Shown here piece by piece: positions 31,877 to 35,191 of a DNA stretch of 35,191 nt. Both the position numbers and the translations under genes were made by a program. The notes beneath the pieces were generated by a model that was not told the DNA's origin, searched no databases, and saw nothing but the letters and a program-made list of their open reading frames with translations. Location of the stretch: assembly GCA_021736385.1 (NCBI GenBank), contig JAIPFY010000033.1, positions 1 to 35,191 of the forward strand, given 5' to 3'. This DNA comes from Spirochaetia bacterium. Lineage in GTDB: Bacteria; Spirochaetota; Spirochaetia; CAKZLE01. Within the stretch, counting starts at the first letter, position 1, and each line of letters opens with the position of its first letter.

Positions 31877-32773
31877 ATGACGTTACAACAATTCAACCGG
31901 ATCGTAGAGATCCGGACAAAGATCATCAGTATGGGCACGTTCATCTCAGGTAGTCTCTATGCACTGGTGGTGACAGGAAGCTGGTCCTGGACCCGCTTCC
32001 TGCTCATGTGGCTCTCAGTCCTCTTCATCGATATGGGAACCACGGGGTTCAACAGCTACTATGATTATATACGGGGGACGGACAACGCGGATTATAATCT
32101 TGAGCGTGACAAGGTCCTTGTCCATGAGGGAGTACCGCCGATCCTTGCCCTGCTGATCTCGCTTGCCCTCTTTGCCGCTGCCGGAATACTCGGTCTGGTC
32201 CTGGCGATCAGCACCAGCATCTATCTCATCCCGGTCGGGGCACTGTGCATGCTCGTGGGCTACACCTATACCGGGGGTCCCTACCCGATCTCCCGGACCC
32301 CTTTTGGTGAGCTGTTCGCAGGAGGCTTCCTCGGCAGTGTCCTCTTCATGATCAGCTTCTATGTACAGAGCCTCTCGATCAGCATGGAGATCTTCCTGGC
32401 ATCGATTCCCTTCCTGCTGCTCATAGCCCTGATCCTTACGGTGAACAACACCTGTGACAGGGTCGCAGACAGTGCAGCCGGCAGAAGGACTCTGTCGATC
32501 ATCTTCTCAGGACGTGTGATCAGGGCCCTCATGCTGCTGATGATCATCATCGCCTACCTGCTCCCGTTCATCTACAGTGCCGTCGGGCTCTACCCTGCAG
32601 CTTCGATCATATTCATGATCCCTGCGGCGCTGCTGTCGCTGTTCACCTACCGTGCCATGGTGAGACAGGGCTTCTCTCTGGAGACCAAGGGGCTCTCCAT
32701 GGGCGGGGTCTCGAAGATATTCCTCCTGTATACTCTGGCCTTCTCTCTTGCCATGATCACAGCACTGCTGTGA
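31877..32773 (+). CDS. UbiA-superfamily prenyltransferase, MenA-like
   Basis: The 298-residue protein has about nine hydrophobic segments and the two Asp-rich motifs of UbiA aromatic prenyltransferases: NSYYDYIRGTDNAD (59-72) and NNTCDRVADSAAGRRTL (about 195-211). The first motif, with NxxxD and further aspartates, is closest to the MenA (dihydroxynaphthoate prenyltransferase) branch. A product such as a menaquinone precursor or another prenylated compound is therefore possible. No other quinone gene is in the window, so the acceptor cannot be named. The ATG at 31877 has no Shine-Dalgarno sequence and stands 6 nt after the -10. The frame is open upstream to 31796, but that part is not conserved-looking. 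Confidence 0.85.
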   Translation: MTLQQFNRIVEIRTKIISMGTFISGSLYALVVTGSWSWTRFLLMWLSVLFIDMGTTGFNSYYDYIRGTDNADYNLERDKVLVHEGVPPILALLISLALFAAAGILGLVLAISTSIYLIPVGALCMLVGYTYTGGPYPISRTPFGELFAGGFLGSVLFMISFYVQSLSISMEIFLASIPFLLLIALILTVNNTCDRVADSAAGRRTLSIIFSGRVIRALMLLMIIIAYLLPFIYSAVGLYPAASIIFMIPAALLSLFTYRAMVRQGFSLETKGLSMGGVSKIFLLYTLAFSLAMITALL

Positions 32774-32953
32774 TCACAGCTGCTGCCGCTCCCCCCGAAG
32801 GAAGGACAGGATCAGTGAGCAGCATGAGTGATGCAGATGTTATACTCTCCATATGATTCTTGCATAATCTGTACATGGCTGTATTGAAGCAGCCATACCA
32901 TACTGCCGTGCAGCTTCTCAGGACAGAGATCGGCTGCACCTGAGGAGAGCGCC

Positions 32954-33988
32954 ATGACAGCAGCTGCAGGAGAGAGGGTCCACTACCTGGATATCGCAAA
33001 AGGGTTCGCCATCCTGTTCATGTTCACCCAGCACTGCATGCTGGTACATGAATACGAAGGTGGTGATTCCATGCACTGGCTGTCAGTACTGTTCACCATC
33101 GCGGGAACGGCACCAGCTGCCCCTGTCTTCATGCTCATCATGGGGGTGTTCCTCATGAAGTCGAAGAAGACGAAGAACCAGCAGATCATACGAGGCATCA
33201 GACTTCTGGCACTCGGATTCCTCCTGAATCTGCTGCGGCTGCCAATGATGCTGCCCGAAACGACAGGGCAGCAGGGGCTGGTACAGCAGACCCTGCTGAA
33301 CATCCTCATATTCAATGATATCCTGCAGCTGGCAGGCTTATCTGTCATCATAGGGGCACTGCTGAAACCCTTTATGAGCACCAAAGTATTCCCGCTCTTA
33401 GTATGCACCGGGATCCTTCTGGTATCGCCGCTGCTGTGGGGACTCTTCCCTGAGAACATCCCGCTCCTGATGCTGTGGGGGGAGGTAGAGCCGGTCCATT
33501 TTCCCGTGTTCCCATGGGTGGTGTATCCGCTTCTGGGTATGTATCTCAGCAGGTATCTGCTGCAGCCCGCACAGCAGCTCGATGCATGGCTCAGGCGTTC
33601 AGCTCAGCTTGGCTTCGCCCTGGCAGTCATAGGAGGTATATTCCTCATCCTGGAGCTGTTCCCTCTGGGTGACTACAGCAGAAGCGGACTGGGGCTGCAT
33701 CTGCTGATGATCGGTTTTATCGGCATCTGGCTCAGACTCTGCCGTATCATCGAGCTGCACCTTTCACCAGAAAGCCGGTTAGTAGCAGCCCTGACGTTCA
33801 TGAGCATCAATATAACGATGATCTACTTCATCCAATGGGTCCTGTTTAGCTGGAGCATCCTCATATTCGGAGCCAATGAGCAGGGTCCCTACACAGCGGC
33901 ACTCATCGGACTCGGGGTCATGGTCCTCACCTATGGGTTGGTCAAGATGAAGAAGGTTCGATCCATACTGGCTTTCACCCGAGTCTGA
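32954..33988 (+). CDS. Acyltransferase-3 / DUF1624-like integral membrane protein
   Basis: The 344-residue protein has about ten hydrophobic segments. The N-terminus VHYLDIAKGFAILFMFTQHCMLVHE contains the (L)DxxKGxAIxxMxxxH pattern of membrane acyltransferases (DUF1624, heparan-alpha-glucosaminide acetyltransferase-like, and acyltransferase 3), and PVFMLIMGVFLMKSKK (about 56-71) matches the following family block (xxFxxxxGxxLxxS). The C-terminal half is hydrophobic without further signature. It probably transfers an acyl group to a sugar or lipid at the membrane; donor and acceptor are unknown. The ATG at 32954 has GAGGAG 6 nt upstream. The 180-bp gap before it contains a TATACT hexamer near 32842 but no clear -35. 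Confidence 0.75.
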   Translation: MTAAAGERVHYLDIAKGFAILFMFTQHCMLVHEYEGGDSMHWLSVLFTIAGTAPAAPVFMLIMGVFLMKSKKTKNQQIIRGIRLLALGFLLNLLRLPMMLPETTGQQGLVQQTLLNILIFNDILQLAGLSVIIGALLKPFMSTKVFPLLVCTGILLVSPLLWGLFPENIPLLMLWGEVEPVHFPVFPWVVYPLLGMYLSRYLLQPAQQLDAWLRRSAQLGFALAVIGGIFLILELFPLGDYSRSGLGLHLLMIGFIGIWLRLCRIIELHLSPESRLVAALTFMSINITMIYFIQWVLFSWSILIFGANEQGPYTAALIGLGVMVLTYGLVKMKKVRSILAFTRV

Positions 33989-34050
33989 GAAGCAGAGATC
34001 AGCTGATGCTGTTGTGATTCAGGAGGGCACCCTGATCATCTCGAGAAGGG

Positions 34051-34251
34051 TCATAGAGGTCCCACCCCAACCCTCTCTTCATGCACCTTCCTGTCAATGA
34101 ACTCACGAATGAACGCCTGAGCATCATAGCTCATACGTCGTATACATTCGGTTCCCTTGTGAAAGACTCTCTTATGATCATCATCTGTGTATCGATAGTA
34201 CCGGTATGGGGAACCAGCCGATTTGGAGGGTTTTGGGTAATTCTGGCTCAA
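34051..34251 (-). CDS. Small ORF directly behind the transposase gene
   Basis: The frame of 66 codons starts with TTG immediately after one more base following the transposase TGA and runs to 34051. It encodes a charged, Tyr/Arg-rich peptide (PYRYYRYTDDDHKRVFHKG, REFIDRKVHEERVG). It has no Shine-Dalgarno sequence and no recognised family. It could be an accessory ORF of the insertion element, a remnant of a longer transposase end, or chance. The left boundary and terminal repeat of the element could not be identified. Confidence 0.25.
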   Translation of the reverse strand: MSQNYPKPSKSAGSPYRYYRYTDDDHKRVFHKGTECIRRMSYDAQAFIREFIDRKVHEERVGVGPL

Positions 34252-35191
34252 TCATAAATCTTGTGGGATTCTGTCAGCGACAGGGTTTCTGACGTAGGTC
34301 TTCCTGCTGGCATCAAAGAGTTTGAGGAAGAAGTATTCATCATCAGCATACCCATAGCCCTGTCTTCTCAGGGTCTTGGTACGGTTATTGACGCCCTCAA
34401 CCTTACCAGAAGATATCGCATAGGTTGCATGGGCGATGATGCCTTCGAAGTGGTTATCCAGTAATCTTCTGAACCACCGCAGGTGGGTGTTCTTGGAGTT
34501 CCAACACATATCCATGATGTCCGAGATAGCCTTAGCCATAGTTGGCTCATCGGTCATCTTGTAGGCCCCGCTGAGCTTCTCCTTGATCAGATCCAGGGTA
34601 AACAGGAGTTTGTTTTGACTAAGCAGCTCCTCGTACTTGTCCAGATGGCCACCTTTGAGGATATAGGGCTCTTTGCTGAACAGGGAGGAGCCTTCGCCTC
34701 TGACCTTTCCGGCGTCTTCATCCTTCCGAGCGAGGGTTCGCTTCGAAGAGGCAAGGATATACTTGCAGCCCTTGAGCGACTTGGCTCCCTCTTCGTCACC
34801 TTCGGCAATCAGCCTTTTCTGTTCGTCCTTACGTATCTGTCCCACTACCTTGTCATTGAAGTTTCGGACTAAATGGAAGTGGTCGAAAACAGGTTGGATG
34901 TGGGCGCAGCGCTCCTCGAACACCTCTTGGAAATCGCTGTTCATATCACAGGCGACCGCCTCGACGCCATCCATCCAATCCTCGCCAACATGGTCGATGA
35001 AGGCATGCACCGAGGCCTTCTTCTTCCCATGCGCCAGCCACAGTATGTGCCCACTTTCGATGTCGATGATCACCACTGCATACTGGTGCCCGTTATGCAG
35101 CTTGAACTCATCGATCCCCAGGATCCTCGCCTGTTTTTCCGGCTTGATCAGTCGAGTCCCATCGATAGTGTAACGCTCCTTAAGCCGCTGG
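34252..35191 (-). CDS. ISL3-type transposase, 5' part outside the window
   Basis: The frame is open to the right edge, so about 313 C-terminal residues are present and the start is missing. It has the DDE layout of ISL3-family transposases: ILGIDEFKLHNGHQYAVVIID with the first Asp, EAVACDMNSDFQEVF with the second Asp followed by VFDHFHLVRNFNDKV, and the Glu in SSGKVEGVNNRTKTLRRQGYGY (read here by GKVEGVNNRTKTLRRQGYGY). A basic, helical insert (about residues 120-200 of the visible part) separates the second Asp from the Glu, as usual in this family. No frameshift or stop interrupts the visible part, so the copy may be active. Confidence 0.9.
   Translation of the reverse strand, partial: QRLKERYTIDGTRLIKPEKQARILGIDEFKLHNGHQYAVVIIDIESGHILWLAHGKKKASVHAFIDHVGEDWMDGVEAVACDMNSDFQEVFEERCAHIQPVFDHFHLVRNFNDKVVGQIRKDEQKRLIAEGDEEGAKSLKGCKYILASSKRTLARKDEDAGKVRGEGSSLFSKEPYILKGGHLDKYEELLSQNKLLFTLDLIKEKLSGAYKMTDEPTMAKAISDIMDMCWNSKNTHLRWFRRLLDNHFEGIIAHATYAISSGKVEGVNNRTKTLRRQGYGYADDEYFFLKLFDASRKTYVRNPVADRIPQDL
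34252..35191. mobile_element. ISL3-family insertion sequence, partial
   Basis: The element is inferred from the transposase gene only. It reaches at least to the window edge on the right; on the left it ends somewhere between about 33990 and 34251, where no terminal inverted repeat could be matched because the other end is not in the window. Confidence 0.7.

Noticed and set aside
31671-31880. Short plus-strand frames between methyltransferase 2 and the UbiA-type gene
   Set aside because: No Shine-Dalgarno sequence or recognisable protein; the UbiA promoter lies inside them.
1-35191. CRISPR array, prophage or defence island
   Set aside because: No regularly spaced repeats and no Cas, phage structural or restriction genes were seen. 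The WYL regulator alone is not enough to call a defence locus.

Overview
The window looks like chromosomal DNA of a free-living or host-associated fermentative bacterium, roughly 55% GC, densely packed with genes on both strands. The gene set fits an anaerobic spirochaete of the Sphaerochaeta type: ECF biotin transporter, GH36 alpha-galactosidase with an AraC regulator, iron-sulfur serine dehydratase, methionine gamma-lyase, galactopyranose mutase, and no respiratory genes. That assignment comes from general resemblance, not a search, and is tentative. The tetranucleotide GATC is visibly over-represented.

Layout. 1-520: end of a methionine gamma-lyase gene. 548-1928 (minus): NfeD/SPFH membrane pair. 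2135-4193 (plus): BioY-EcfA-EcfT biotin importer. 4183-6254 (minus): CPA2 cation/proton antiporter coupled to a PTS-EIIA/PII-like fusion. 6372-7274 (plus): YdcZ-type DMT transporter. 7267-9214 (minus): trpS and a MutY-like glycosylase without an iron-sulfur motif. 9371-10546 (minus) and 10602-11336 (plus): AI-2E exporter-family protein and TrmJ-like rRNA/tRNA methyltransferase, sharing a palindromic -10. 11426-13455: serine acetyltransferase and mnmA, convergent. 13585-14394: glycerophosphodiester phosphodiesterase. 14643-14716 (minus): tRNA-Asp with terminator. 14754-17286: zinc-ribbon methyltransferase, PAP2 phosphatase, SdpI-like protein. 17417-19733: GT4 glycosyltransferase and glf. 19779-22334: topA. 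22504-25539: alpha-galactosidase and AraC regulator, divergent. 25524-28073 (minus): L-serine dehydratase, glutathione peroxidase, a degenerate NUDIX-like protein. 28422-30935: WYL regulator, pcm, hemolysin III. 30961-33988: a second zinc-ribbon methyltransferase, a UbiA prenyltransferase, an acyltransferase-like membrane protein. 34252-35191: 5'-truncated (by the window) ISL3-type transposase.

The most notable signal is not a gene. At eight or more genes (antiporter, perM, mnmA, glpQ, methyltransferase 1, alpha-galactosidase, its AraC regulator, ubiA, and perhaps the DMT transporter and serine dehydratase) a good -10 hexamer ends 5-9 nt (mostly exactly 6 or 7) before the start codon, and no Shine-Dalgarno sequence can fit. 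These genes should give leaderless mRNAs. Other genes in the same window (bioY, trpS, PAP2, topA, SdpI, NUDIX-like, acyltransferase) have clear Shine-Dalgarno sequences, so two initiation modes seem to coexist. Convergent gene pairs repeatedly overlap at their 3' ends, and several divergent pairs have overlapping promoters, so opposing transcription units are tightly interlocked.

Functionally the window combines cofactor import (biotin), sulfur/serine amino-acid metabolism, envelope glycolipid or galactan synthesis (GT4 plus Glf), lipid-phosphate handling (PAP2, GlpQ), galactoside use, and housekeeping (TrpS, TopA, MnmA, TrmJ, tRNA-Asp). Mobile DNA is limited to the right edge.
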